Origin: Sphingomonas sp.
GTDB taxonomy: Bacteria > Pseudomonadota > Alphaproteobacteria > Sphingomonadales > Sphingomonadaceae
Direction of reading: 5' to 3'
Assembly: GCF_017304635.1 (NCBI RefSeq)
Contig: NZ_JAFKMA010000003.1
Location: 253,001-317,000, forward strand
Length of the DNA stretch: 64,000 nt
This document shows positions 17,816 through 26,088 of this stretch, in pieces; position 1 is the stretch's first letter; each line of letters starts with the position of its first letter. Below the pieces are notes generated by a model, which did not search any database, was not told the origin of the DNA, and saw nothing but the letters and a program-made list of their open reading frames with translations. The position numbers were made by a program, and so were the translations under genes.

Positions 17816-17879
17816 GGCACCGGCCCGCTCCCCACCCGGCCTCCCAATGGCAGTATCTTGTGGGGAGCGGGCCGGTGCC
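17816..17879. repeat. Perfect 20-bp inverted repeat between divergent cpdR and amidohydrolase genes
   Basis: Arms at 17816-17835 and 17860-17879 (ggcaccggcccgctccccac and its exact complement) are separated by 24 nt. There is no adjacent T-run, so it is not a standard terminator. It lies upstream of both divergent genes. Confidence 0.8.
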
Positions 17880-17950
17880 GCTCATCGGCATGAGCCGATC
17901 ACCAAGACGCGCATTGCGGCACCCCGCGCCACGGCATAGGATCGCCGACG

Positions 17951-18796
17951 ATGCGCGGATCGTTCGATCAGTTCGGCACCCTGCCCCCGGCCAGCCCGGT
18001 CGTGGTGTCGGTGCCGCATGCCGGGCGCGACTATCCGTTGCCGCTGCGTGCCGCCGCCGCGGTGCCGGTCGCGTCGATGCTGGCGCTGGAGGATCGCCAC
18101 GTCGATGCCGTCGCGCTCGCCGCGCATGGGGGCGAGACGCTGCTGATCCAACGCGTCGCGCGCGCCTGGATCGATCTCAACCGCGCCGAGGACGAGCGCG
18201 ACCCGCTGATCGACGATGGCGCCGCGGCGATCCCGGCAGGAGCAGCGGCGACCAAGCTGAGAAGCGGGCTCGGCCTGGTGCCGCGCCGCGCCGCGCCGGG
18301 CGTGATGCTGTGGCGCCGACGGCTGGCCGATGACGAGGTGCGCGCGCGGATCGTGGCCGACCACCGGCCGTACCATGCGGCGGTCGCGGCGGCGTTGCAG
18401 GCGGCGCGCGAGCGGTTCGGCGCGGCGTTGCTGATCGACCTGCATTCGATGCCGTCGCTGCCGGGGGCGCGACCCGCGCGCTGGGTGATCGGCGATCGGT
18501 TCGGGCGAAGCGCCGGCGGCCGGCTGGTCCACGCAATCGAGGGGGAGATCGCCGCGGCGGGGCATGCGGTCGCGCTCAACGCGCCCTATCCCGGTGGGCA
18601 CATCCTCAGCCGGCACGGCCGGCCGGCGGACAATGTCCATGCGATCCAGATCGAGATCGACCGGCGATTGTACCTCGACGCGCGGCTCGACGCGCCGGGG
18701 CCGGGGCTCGACTCGACCGCCGCGCTGCTGCGCCGTCTGCTGGCGATCGCGGCGGAGGAACTGACCGGCGGCATCACGGCGCTGGCGGCGGAATAG
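17951..18796 (+). CDS. N-formylglutamate amidohydrolase family protein
   Basis: 281 residues. It carries the family's SVPHAGRDYPLPL motif near the N-terminus, the metal-site segment LEDRHVDAVALAAH, and further conserved stretches ARAWIDLNRAEDERDP, LLIDLHSMPS and NAPYPGGHILSRHG. These match the N-formylglutamate amidohydrolase (HutG-type, Zn-dependent) family, which releases formate and glutamate at the end of one histidine-degradation route. No hut genes are near, so the true substrate may differ. The ATG at 17951 lies just upstream of the conserved region. Confidence 0.85.
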   Translation: MRGSFDQFGTLPPASPVVVSVPHAGRDYPLPLRAAAAVPVASMLALEDRHVDAVALAAHGGETLLIQRVARAWIDLNRAEDERDPLIDDGAAAIPAGAAATKLRSGLGLVPRRAAPGVMLWRRRLADDEVRARIVADHRPYHAAVAAALQAARERFGAALLIDLHSMPSLPGARPARWVIGDRFGRSAGGRLVHAIEGEIAAAGHAVALNAPYPGGHILSRHGRPADNVHAIQIEIDRRLYLDARLDAPGPGLDSTAALLRRLLAIAAEELTGGITALAAE

Positions 18797-18849
18797 CCCC
18801 TGTCCCCTGTCATTTCGCCGGAACTGAACCACCAGACTCCGACGGCAAT

Positions 18850-18879
18850 AAAAAACCGCCCGGAGAAAACTCCGGGCGG
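18850..18879 (-). terminator. Rho-independent terminator of the predicted sRNA
   Basis: A 10-bp perfect stem CCGCCCGGAG / CTCCGGGCGG around a 4-nt loop, followed on the minus strand by six T (18855-18850). Confidence 0.9.
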
Positions 18880-18957
18880 CCTAGGTTCAGGGAGGAGACG
18901 CATCCGAAGATGCGTCAAACACGGCCCCGCGAAAGGGGGGAACACGACGCCGTGCAA
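18850..18957 (-). ncRNA. Predicted ~108-nt small RNA with CUCCUCCC (anti-SD) segment
   Basis: Read on the minus strand: a CCCC-UUUCG-CGGGG hairpin, then a perfect 8-bp stem capped by a UUCG tetraloop (18897-18904 with 18909-18916). A single-stranded CUCCUCCCUGAACC follows, which is complementary to Shine-Dalgarno sequences, and then an intrinsic terminator. A promoter sits at the right distance upstream. The organisation is that of a trans-acting bacterial sRNA that would occlude ribosome-binding sites. I cannot name a family, and no target is implied by position. Confidence 0.7.
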
Positions 18958-18962
18958 TGGTT

Positions 18963-18991
18963 AAACTAGGTTGTCGGCCCTTCGGTTTCAA
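18963..18991 (-). promoter_or_regulatory. Promoter of the predicted sRNA
   Basis: On the minus strand: TTGAAA (18991-18986), a 17-bp spacer, TAGTTT (18968-18963). Transcription is predicted to start near 18957. Confidence 0.6.
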
Positions 18992-19154
18992 GGGGGCAGG
19001 CAATTTTTTACCGGTGGCAGCTGAAGCCGACCCTCCGCCGGATCGTCCGTCCGGCGGAGACGGTCGGCGCCGCGCCGTCAGCCGATGCCGGCTTGTTCCG
19101 GCCCGCTGTCCGTCGCGGCGCGCCACGGATCGGCAAGCGCCGATCCGTGCCCGC

Positions 19155-19925
19155 TCACGCGGTGAGTTGCGGCGCCGGCATCAGCCCGAGCTGAACCTGG
19201 CGGCTGAAGATCTCGCGCGTCAGCGACAGCGAGAACAGGTGCGCGTAGATCAGCGGCAGCATGCCGGACTGGACGATCTTGCGCAGCTGATCGCCGCGCA
19301 GCTCGCGCAGCTTCTCCTCGCTGACCATGCGGAAGCCCGAATAAAGGAACGGCTTATCGGCGCCGTCGGGCTGGATCGTGATCTCGCCGTCCTCGAGCAA
19401 GCCGAGCTCGTTCAGCTCGGCCATGAACTGCGCGGTGCGCGCGCCGGCTTCCTCGAACTGCTGGCTGAACTCCAGGATGTTCTTGGTCAGGTCGGTCGGC
19501 TGGCCGTCGGCGAACAGCGCCTCGCCGTCCGCGAAATCGCCGATCGTCGGCGAGGTCGGGTCGAAGCACAACGTCAGCTCCTGCGCGTCCGGGGTCAGCC
19601 GCGCGAGCATGTACGGATAGCGGCGCACATAGGCCGGCACGTAGGTATAGGGATCGCGCAGCATGCCCTTTTCGTCGATGAAGACGTTCATGCCCTCGTT
19701 CATGCCCATCAGCGCGAGCGGCACGGCATCGTCGCCCTGCGAGAAGACGATCGGGAAATGGCGCTGCGCCATCGGGAATTCGTCCACCGTCAGCGGGATC
19801 GCATGCTGGTTGACGAGGAACGCGGCACCATCGGCCGGGCGGACCCGAAAACCGGCATGCGCGTCGCTCGAAAGCGGTTCGAGCGTGTTGTAGAACAGGG
19901 GAAGCGTCTGCGGCGCGCTGGCCAT
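19155..19925 (-). CDS. SapC-family protein
   Basis: 256 residues. Conserved features of the family are visible: an N-terminal LPLFYNTLEPLSSDAHAGFRV, then FLVNQHAIPLTVDEFPMAQRHFPIVF, an EGMNVFIDEKG stretch and YVPAYVRRYPYMLAR. The name comes from a surface-array-associated gene; the biochemical function is unknown. There is no signal peptide or membrane helix. The ATG at 19925 is chosen because the family similarity begins there and the upstream frame is low-complexity. The gene stands alone, convergent with the sRNA region. Confidence 0.82.
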   Translation of the reverse strand: MASAPQTLPLFYNTLEPLSSDAHAGFRVRPADGAAFLVNQHAIPLTVDEFPMAQRHFPIVFSQGDDAVPLALMGMNEGMNVFIDEKGMLRDPYTYVPAYVRRYPYMLARLTPDAQELTLCFDPTSPTIGDFADGEALFADGQPTDLTKNILEFSQQFEEAGARTAQFMAELNELGLLEDGEITIQPDGADKPFLYSGFRMVSEEKLRELRGDQLRKIVQSGMLPLIYAHLFSLSLTREIFSRQVQLGLMPAPQLTA

Positions 19926-20107
19926 GGCGGGACTCCGAAAGCTGGATGCGGCGCCGGATGCGCGCCGCAAATCGCGAAGCGCCTTATTGGCTGGGGCGCG
20001 AGCGCGCAAGCATGACGCTCCCGCGCGGGGCCGGACGAGGCGCCCACGGGGTGCAACCGGGCAATTCATTCGACGTTCAATCATTTCCCTTACCAGACCG
20101 TCCCCAG

Positions 20108-20572
20108 ATGCAGCCGCCCGCTCTCCTCCTGCTCCTCGCCGCCGCCGCGACGGTGGGTAGCCCCGTGCGCACGCCGACCGCGCAGGCCGCGTCGGCACCG
20201 CAGACGGTGCGATACCAGCTGCACGAGCGCATCACGATCCGCGTGCCGGCGACGCGCCAGTCCGCCCCGATGCCGGTGCAGATGCGCTACATCGAGAAGA
20301 AGGGGCCGAAATGCATCGGCGCCGACCAATTGGCGGGGGCGGTCGTCACCGCCGCCGATTCGGTCGACCTGGTCATGCACGGCGGCAAGCGCGTGCGCGC
20401 CGCGTTCAAGGACCAGTGCCGCGCGCTCGGCTATTATGGCGGGTTCTACGTCAAGCCTTCGCTCGACGGGAAAGTGTGCGCCGGGCGTGATTCGGTGCGA
20501 TCGCGGTCAGGCGATTCGTGCCCGATCAGCCTGTTCAAGTCGCTGGTCGCCAAGCCGGTCAAACAGCGCTAG
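20108..20572 (+). CDS. Secreted hypothetical protein
   Basis: 154 residues. A hydrophobic signal peptide (MQPPALLLLLAAAATVGS...) is followed by an exported domain with RITIRVPATRQSAPMPVQMR, CIGADQLAGAV and a region with four spaced Cys (KCIG, QCRALGYYGGFYV, KVCAGRDS, DSCPISLFK), consistent with disulfide bonding. I recognise no named family. The stop codon directly abuts the outer arm of the palindromic element at 20573, so the native C-terminus could have been altered by that element. Confidence 0.65.
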   Translation: MQPPALLLLLAAAATVGSPVRTPTAQAASAPQTVRYQLHERITIRVPATRQSAPMPVQMRYIEKKGPKCIGADQLAGAVVTAADSVDLVMHGGKRVRAAFKDQCRALGYYGGFYVKPSLDGKVCAGRDSVRSRSGDSCPISLFKSLVAKPVKQR

Positions 20573-20843
20573 GCGACCATACTTCCCCATCGCGCGGTCG
20601 TGACGGAGCCGATTTTGGCGTTGGGCAAGAAGCAAAGAGGAAGCGATGCTGTAGGCATCGTGACTGACGCAGCGACGCCGCCCAGCGTCAAAATCGGCCC
20701 GCCGCAAAGCGGTCGCCCGGAGCAGCCAGTCGATCGTCGTCGCTTGCTGGCGCGTAGCTTCTGCTACGCGACTGCGCGTCGCTCCTCGTCGACTGGCTGC
20801 TCCGGGCGATCACGATCCACGCGCTGGGGGAGTATGGTCGCCA
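20573..20843. mobile_element. 271-bp palindromic cloverleaf element (MITE-like)
   Basis: The outer ends are inverted (GCGACCATACTTCCCC... against ...GGGGGAGTATGGTCGC; roughly 30 bp with a few mismatches and one indel). Inside are two independent hairpins. Arms 20608-20626 and 20680-20698 (19 bp, two G-U type differences) enclose a CGATGC/GCATCG stem (20644-20660). Arms 20714-20733 and 20789-20808 (20 bp, perfect) enclose a perfect 8-bp stem (20751-20758 with 20763-20770). Every segment pairs with another, giving a three-way or cloverleaf fold. It has no coding capacity. The remaining gap to 20934 holds nothing else recognisable. Confidence 0.75.
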
Positions 20844-20934
20844 ACCTTGACATTTCGTCTTCGATCGGCGAGCGCGCGCACGGTTGCGCGACGCCTTGGT
20901 CTTCGCGCCTTCTTTTTTCCGGACAAACGCCCGC

Positions 20935-22317
20935 ATGCCTTTTGCCGACCTCGGCCTATCGGATGAATTGCTCCGCGCCGTCGACGAGTCGGGCTATACC
21001 GAGCCGACCCCGATCCAGGCCGCGACCGTCCCCTCCGTCCTGATGATGCGCGACATCATCGGCATCGCGCAGACGGGGACGGGCAAGACCGCCAGCTTCG
21101 TGCTGCCGATGATCGACATCCTGGCGCATGGCCGCCGCCGCGCGCTGATGCCGCGCAGCCTGATCCTGGAGCCGACCCGCGAGCTGGCCGTGCAGGTGGC
21201 GGAGAATTTCGAGAAGTACGGCAAGTATCACGACCTGAAGATGGCGCTGCTGATCGGCGGCGTGCAGATGGGCGATCAGGTCAAGGCGCTGTCGGACGGC
21301 GTCGACGTGCTGATCGCGACGCCGGGCCGGCTGATGGACCTGTTCGAACGCGGCAAGATCCTGCTGACCGGGTGCAACCTGCTGGTCATCGACGAGGCCG
21401 ACCGGATGCTCGACATGGGGTTCATCCCCGACATCGAGAATATCTGCACCAAGCTGCCGGCGAACCGCCAGACCTTGCTGTTCTCGGCCACCATGCCGCC
21501 GCCGATCAAGAAGCTGGCCGACAAGTTCCTGTCGAACCCGAAGACGATCGAGGTCGCGCGGCCGGCCACCACCAACACCAACATCACCCAGTGGCTGGTC
21601 CCGGTGAAGGGTCAGGCGTTCGAGAAGCGCAAGGTGCTGCGCGGCCTGCTCGGCCAGGACGACGTCACCACCGCGATCATCTTCTGCAACCGCAAGACGA
21701 CGGTGCGCGAGCTCAACAAGAGCCTGAAGGGCCACGGCTTCCGCTCGGGCGAAATCCATGGCGACATGGACCAGCCCGCCCGCTTGGCCGAGCTCGACCG
21801 GTTCAAGAAGGGCGATATCAACATCCTGGTCGCGTCCGACGTCGCCGCGCGCGGGCTCGACATCAAGGGCGTCTCGACGGTCTTCAACTTCGACGCGCCG
21901 TGGCATCCCGACGATTACGTCCACCGCATCGGCCGCACCGGCCGCGCGGGGGCAACGGGGACGGCCTACACCCTGGTCGCCAAGGAAGATGCCGAGAACA
22001 TCGACAATATCGAGAAGCTGACCGGCCAGACGATCCCGCGGCTGGAGACTGTGCCTACGGTCGAGGAAGAAGCTGAGGCCGCTCCGCGCAGCCGCCGCTC
22101 GCGCGAGGACCGGCCGGCACGCGAACCGCGCCGCGGCTCCCGCACCGATGCGCCCCGCGAGCGGGCACCGTCGCCACCGCGTGACGAGCAACCGCGCGCC
22201 CGCCGCAGCGACCGCCGTCCGCCGCGCGACACCGCGCCGATCGACGACGCCAGCGATGACGGCGGCTGGAATGGCCCGATCCCAGACTTCCTCAGCGCGA
22301 CGATCGCCGCCGACTGA
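20935..22317 (+). CDS. DEAD-box RNA helicase (RhlE-like)
   Basis: 460 residues. ATP-dependent RNA helicase with the full motif set: Q-motif FADLGLSDELL...PTPIQ, motif I AQTGTGKT, Ia PTRELAVQ, TPGRLMDL, II DEAD, III SAT, then VASDVAARGLDIKGV and VI HRIGRTGRAG. After about residue 370 comes an Arg/Glu-rich, low-complexity tail (RRSREDRPAREPRRGSR...), typical of RhlE-type proteins and likely to bind RNA. The ATG at 20935 begins the Q-motif region; the upstream in-frame sequence has no helicase similarity. A second paralogue lies at 50402-51748. Confidence 0.94.
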   Translation: MPFADLGLSDELLRAVDESGYTEPTPIQAATVPSVLMMRDIIGIAQTGTGKTASFVLPMIDILAHGRRRALMPRSLILEPTRELAVQVAENFEKYGKYHDLKMALLIGGVQMGDQVKALSDGVDVLIATPGRLMDLFERGKILLTGCNLLVIDEADRMLDMGFIPDIENICTKLPANRQTLLFSATMPPPIKKLADKFLSNPKTIEVARPATTNTNITQWLVPVKGQAFEKRKVLRGLLGQDDVTTAIIFCNRKTTVRELNKSLKGHGFRSGEIHGDMDQPARLAELDRFKKGDINILVASDVAARGLDIKGVSTVFNFDAPWHPDDYVHRIGRTGRAGATGTAYTLVAKEDAENIDNIEKLTGQTIPRLETVPTVEEEAEAAPRSRRSREDRPAREPRRGSRTDAPRERAPSPPRDEQPRARRSDRRPPRDTAPIDDASDDGGWNGPIPDFLSATIAAD

Positions 22318-22337
22318 GGCGAGGCGCGGGATCGGTC

Positions 22338-22526
22338 ATGTCGCTGCCGGACTTCATTACCGTCGTGCCGGTGCAGGCGATCGCCAGCCCCTGCATCAAC
22401 GTCTGCCGCATCGGCCGCGACCGGCTGTGCGAAGGCTGCCGCCGCACCACCGCCGAAATCGCCCGCTGGACCAGCATGACCCCCGCCGAACGCGACGCGG
22501 TGATGGCGGAGTTGCCGGGACGATAG
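22338..22526 (+). CDS. DUF1289-family small protein
   Basis: 62 residues. The family pattern is clear: SPCINVCRIGRDRLCEGCRR, then TTAEIARWTSMTPAERDAVM. Four Cys (SPC, VC, LC, GC) probably bind a metal or iron-sulfur centre; function is unknown. It lies 20 bp after the helicase and may be co-transcribed with it. Confidence 0.88.
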   Translation: MSLPDFITVVPVQAIASPCINVCRIGRDRLCEGCRRTTAEIARWTSMTPAERDAVMAELPGR

Positions 22527-22887
22527 AGCCAGCGGCGGCTCACGCGGTCCCGCATCCGTTGCTGACTGTTCGGTTCGATCGGTCCGATCAAGCCGTACTC
22601 CCGCGCAGGCGGGAGCTCAGGGGTCACGGGCGATGCTGTGCTTGGCTTAGAATCCAATCGATGAGCATCGGATTGCTCGAATAACACCGTCACCCCGGCC
22701 TTGTGCCGGGGTCCACTGTGCCGCAGGCGCATCGCCAGATTCGCTTACGCCAGCGAAAGTCGCTGAGTGGACCTTGGCACAAGGCCGGGGTGACGGTTCG
22801 GTCATAGACGACCTGCCGTACGATCCATCCTGGCATATGCGGTCGGCCGCGCCGGCATGCTGAAGCGTCAGGCTCGCAAAATGCCGC
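22527..22887. other. 361-bp intergenic region with inverted repeats
   Basis: Between the DUF1289 gene and a convergent secreted-protein gene. Its main content is a REP-like element at 22687-22796, plus shorter hairpins around 22598-22610 and 22655-22680. No gene was recognised. Confidence 0.6.
22687..22796. repeat. REP/BIME-like inverted repeat (CCGGCCTTGTGCCGGGGTCCAC family)
   Basis: Inverted ends of about 29 bp (CCGTCACCCCGGCC... and ...GGCCGGGGTGACGG) surround a variable centre. A related element is at 41770-41877 and a half copy near 48484-48508. Confidence 0.8.
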
Positions 22888-23178
22888 CTATTTCGCCGCC
22901 GGCGCCTTCACGTAATCCGACGACAGCGGCGGCGGCGTGCGCTGGATATAGTCGCAGCTTTGCGCCGCGTGGCGCGACGTACGGCGACCGTGGAGGCAGT
23001 CATAGCGCTCGCCACGCCACGTCCGGTCGGCGCGGTCATAGGCGCCCTCATATCCTGGCCGCTCGGGCGGGGCGGCACGCGAAGGCGCCGGCGTGCGACT
23101 TATCCCGAAGCTCTGCGCCGCCACCGGCGTCGCCACGATACTCGCCAACCCAGCCACCATCGTCACGATCCCACGCAT
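22888..23178 (-). CDS. Small secreted hypothetical protein
   Basis: 96 residues. A signal peptide (MRGIVTMVAGLASIVATPVAAQ) has a likely cleavage after AAQ. The mature part is polar and Pro/Arg-rich with two Cys (YDCLHGRR, QSCDYIQR) that could form one disulfide. The start is supported by a strong GAGGAGG 6 nt upstream. No family recognised. It is co-directional with the GST gene, 10 bp downstream of it. Confidence 0.65.
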   Translation of the reverse strand: MRGIVTMVAGLASIVATPVAAQSFGISRTPAPSRAAPPERPGYEGAYDRADRTWRGERYDCLHGRRTSRHAAQSCDYIQRTPPPLSSDYVKAPAAK

Positions 23179-23188
23179 CGCCACCTCC

Positions 23189-23806
23189 TCAAGCCGGCTG
23201 ATGCTTCGGCAGCAGCGCGTCGTCGATCTCGCGGGCTCGCACCGCCGCCGGGCGGCCGGCGACGCGCGCGAGATAGTCGGCGAACGGCCCCTCCTTGGGC
23301 AGGATGCCGAACTGGGTGAACCAGCCGACCGCGCTGCCGACATAGACGTCCGCCGCGGTGAAGCGATCGCCGGCGATATAAGCGTGCCGACCGACCGCCC
23401 ATGCGAGCGTCGCGATCGCCTCGTCGAGCGAACCGTAGCCGACCATCGCGCGCCGGTCGGGCGGCACCATCACGCCCAGCGACTTGTCGGTCACCGCCGC
23501 CTCCAGCGGGCCGGCGCAGAACAGCGTCCAGCGATAATAATCGGCGCGCTCGGCATCGGTCGGCGCGAGCCGCGCATCGGGAAACGCGTCGGCGAGATAC
23601 AGGCAGATCGCCGCCGCCTCGCTGACCACCTGGCCGCGATGGACAATCGTCGGCACCTTGCCCAGCGGATTGGCGTCGAGCAGCGCCTGCGGCTTGTCCT
23701 GCCAGTCGACCAGCACCGTCTCGTACGGCGCGCCCACTTCCTCGAGCATCCACCGCGCGATCCGCCCGCGCGACATCGGGTTGGTGTAGAAGATCAGGTC
23801 GGCCAT
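23189..23806 (-). CDS. Glutathione S-transferase family protein
   Basis: 205 residues. A thioredoxin-like N-terminal domain (LIFYTNPMSRGRIARWMLEEVGAPYETVLVD, key residues Ser12-Arg13) has the GSH-binding cis-Pro segment NPLGKVPTIV and SEAAAICLYLAD. An all-helical C-terminal domain carries the folding motif around DRFTAADVYVGSAV. The catalytic residue is probably the Ser near position 12. It lies 10 bp after the dienelactone-hydrolase-family gene and may share its transcript. Substrate unknown. Confidence 0.9.
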   Translation of the reverse strand: MADLIFYTNPMSRGRIARWMLEEVGAPYETVLVDWQDKPQALLDANPLGKVPTIVHRGQVVSEAAAICLYLADAFPDARLAPTDAERADYYRWTLFCAGPLEAAVTDKSLGVMVPPDRRAMVGYGSLDEAIATLAWAVGRHAYIAGDRFTAADVYVGSAVGWFTQFGILPKEGPFADYLARVAGRPAAVRAREIDDALLPKHQPA

Positions 23807-23816
23807 CGCTTCCTCC

Positions 23817-24695
23817 TCACGCCTTCAACGCCGTCTCGAACAATGCCAGCATCCGCCCCCACGCCTTCTCCGCCTGCGCGGCGTCGTAGACGCGGCTGTC
23901 GGGCGGGCACCAGCCGTGCATCGTGCCGGCATAGACCTCGATCTCCGCGGGCAGGTGGGCGGCGGCGAAGGCGGCCTTCAGCACATCCTTGTCGCCCGGC
24001 GCCTTGGCATCGTCATTGGCGGCGATCGCGATCAGGAATCGCGCCTTCATCTGCGGGATCAGTGTGTTCGGGCTGTCGGGCCTGTCGCCGACCAGCCCGC
24101 CGCCGTGGAACGTCGCCGCCGCCCGGATGCGGTCGGCGCGCGCGGCGGCGGTGCGGAACACCATCGGCCCGCCCATGCAATAGCCGGTCGTCGCTAGCCC
24201 GCGCGCCGTATCGACCTGAGCCTTCTTGTCGAGCCACCCCGTGAAGGCGGTCGCGTCGCGCACCGTGCCCGCCGTCGTCAGCGCCTGCGTATAGGGCATG
24301 ATCCGCGCGCGCACCGCCGGCTGGTCGAACGATTCGCCGGCCGCCAGGAACGGCGCCTTCACCGAACGATAGAATTGGTTGACCACAAGCACCGCATAGC
24401 CGCTTTGCGCCAGCCGGTCGGCCATCTGCCGGAACGCCGGCCGCAACCCCATGATGTCGGGCCAGATCAGCACACCCGGATGCCGGCCGCTCGCGGGTGC
24501 GACAAAATAGGCGTCGCACTGGCCGTCGGGCGTCGCGATCGTCACGTCCTTGCCCGCGACCGCCAGCGCATCGGCCGGCGCCGGCCACAACGCCGCCATC
24601 CCCGCAGCGCCCGCCAGCATCCCGAACGTCCGCCGCGACGGATGCACGCTGGCGAGAAAGCGATCGTTGTCGTCGGCGGTCTGTTCGTCGCACAC
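23817..24695 (-). CDS. Dienelactone hydrolase family protein with Tat signal
   Basis: 292 residues. The N-terminus has a twin-arginine signal (SRRTFGMLAGAAGMAALW), so export folded to the periplasm is likely. The alpha/beta-hydrolase body has the nucleophile elbow GYCMGG with Cys, as in dienelactone hydrolases, a likely acid in AANDDAKAPGD and the catalytic His in GTMHGWCPP. The family hydrolyses lactones or esters, and the true substrate is unknown. The gene is followed 10 bp later by the GST. Confidence 0.88.
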   Translation of the reverse strand: MCDEQTADDNDRFLASVHPSRRTFGMLAGAAGMAALWPAPADALAVAGKDVTIATPDGQCDAYFVAPASGRHPGVLIWPDIMGLRPAFRQMADRLAQSGYAVLVVNQFYRSVKAPFLAAGESFDQPAVRARIMPYTQALTTAGTVRDATAFTGWLDKKAQVDTARGLATTGYCMGGPMVFRTAAARADRIRAAATFHGGGLVGDRPDSPNTLIPQMKARFLIAIAANDDAKAPGDKDVLKAAFAAAHLPAEIEVYAGTMHGWCPPDSRVYDAAQAEKAWGRMLALFETALKA

Positions 24696-24736
24696 GGCTG
24701 CTCTCCGATTCGCCCCCCGAAGCCGCCGAACCTAGC

Positions 24737-25840
24737 CTAGCCCGCCGACCACCGCCACACGCCGTCCGCGCCAGTGTCGCGCACCGCCCGCCCTTCGACC
24801 TCCAGCCGTTTGAGATGCGCGAGCGCCTCGCCGGTCGCCATGCCGAGCATGTCGTCGCCGATCGCGCGGCGGAACAGGCGGCCAAAGCAATCGACGACGC
24901 GGCGGGGCGCTTCGCCCACGAACACTTCGAGCTCGTCGAGCCGCGCGCGGTGCTCGCGGTCCATCGCGTCGAGCCGGACGTGCAGGCCGGTGAACGGGTC
25001 ACCATGCCCGGGCAGCGTCAGCACGTCGGCCGCCACCTCCCGCTTCAGCTTGGCGATCGACGCGAACCATTCGCCGAGCGGATCGGCCGCGGGCTCGGTG
25101 ATGCCGAGCGAGACGTTGGGGCTGATCCGCGGCAATACCTGGTCGCCCGCGACGAACACCCCGTTCGCCTCGTCCAGCAGGCAGGCATGTTCGGGACTGT
25201 GGCCCGAGCCGACGACGACGCGCCAATCGCGCCCGCCGATCGCGATCGTCTCGCCATCGACCAGGCGGCGGTAACTGAGGGGCAACGGCCGCACGATCCG
25301 CCCGAAATTGGCCCAGCCGCGCGCCGATGCGTGCGCGATCTGCTCCACCGACCAGCCGCAGCCGTGGCGGAACGCGTTCACCTCCGCCGGCGTCTCGGCG
25401 CGCGCATCGGCGACGAGCATCTGCGCGGTCAGCCACTCGCCGCGCGTCATCCACAGCGGCGCGCGGTGATGATCGCACATCCAGCCGGCGAGCCCGATAT
25501 GGTCGGGGTGGAAATGCGTGCCGATCACGCGGGTGACGCGCGTTCCGGCGAGCGGCCCCGTGAACACCGCCTTCCATGCCTCGCGCGTCTCCGGGCGGTT
25601 CATCCCCGCATCGACCAAGGCGACACCGTCACCCCGATCGTCGGCGTCGTCGAGCAACCAGCAATTCACGTGGCGAAGCGGCCCCGGCACATGCAGCCGC
25701 ACCCAGCGCACCCCGGCCGCCACCGTCATCACCTCCCCCGCCCCCGGCTCGGCCCCGCCGAACGGATAGGTCAGCCCTTTGTGGCTGGTGGGCACGAAAC
25801 TCTCGTCGGCGACGAACGCCGCATCGGTACGGGTAGCCAT
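24737..25840 (-). CDS. MBL-fold metallo-hydrolase
   Basis: 367 residues. The metallo-beta-lactamase zinc motif THFHPDH is near residues 108-114, with further ligands in GSGHSPEH, AGDQ and LPGHG, so the dinuclear site looks complete. A C-terminal helical region of about 100 residues (EHRARLDELEVFVGEAPRR onward) resembles the winged-helix tail of LACTB2-like hydrolases. The substrate could be a thioester, lactone or nucleic acid. The start ATG follows no obvious strong ribosome-binding site. Confidence 0.88.
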   Translation of the reverse strand: MATRTDAAFVADESFVPTSHKGLTYPFGGAEPGAGEVMTVAAGVRWVRLHVPGPLRHVNCWLLDDADDRGDGVALVDAGMNRPETREAWKAVFTGPLAGTRVTRVIGTHFHPDHIGLAGWMCDHHRAPLWMTRGEWLTAQMLVADARAETPAEVNAFRHGCGWSVEQIAHASARGWANFGRIVRPLPLSYRRLVDGETIAIGGRDWRVVVGSGHSPEHACLLDEANGVFVAGDQVLPRISPNVSLGITEPAADPLGEWFASIAKLKREVAADVLTLPGHGDPFTGLHVRLDAMDREHRARLDELEVFVGEAPRRVVDCFGRLFRRAIGDDMLGMATGEALAHLKRLEVEGRAVRDTGADGVWRWSAG

Positions 25841-26088
25841 CGGTTGCGGGTAGCAACGGATCGGGGGAGGGGGAAGTGGGCGAGGGGTGGGTGTTTAGGA
25901 CCCACTTGCCGACCCAGCAGCCCGGTTTGGCGGACGGCTACTTTCGATGCATGGCAGCGCGAGCCTGAGGCGGAGGACCCGCTCGAACATCCTTGTCTCG
26001 TTTAGGCACGGTCAGGCATCGGCGATGCTTGCCCGGCCGATCCGGCATCCGATAGGGCGGATGCACGCAGATTCGGCTGCACGGGGGA

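Larger units (their letters stand above)
18797..19154. other. 358-bp intergenic region holding a small-RNA gene
   Basis: No protein gene is supportable here. On the minus strand it contains a promoter, three hairpins and a T-tract terminator, described as a small RNA. The rest (18992-19154) is unremarkable apart from GC-rich inverted stretches near 19030-19060. Confidence 0.6.

Noticed and set aside
18887..19126. 79-codon minus-strand frame across the sRNA promoter
   Set aside because: Composition and lack of homology argue against it, and the sRNA explains the conserved-looking elements.
22687..22796. Possible CRISPR-like repeat
   Set aside because: Only an inverted pair with a single variable centre; no regular spacing or cas genes.
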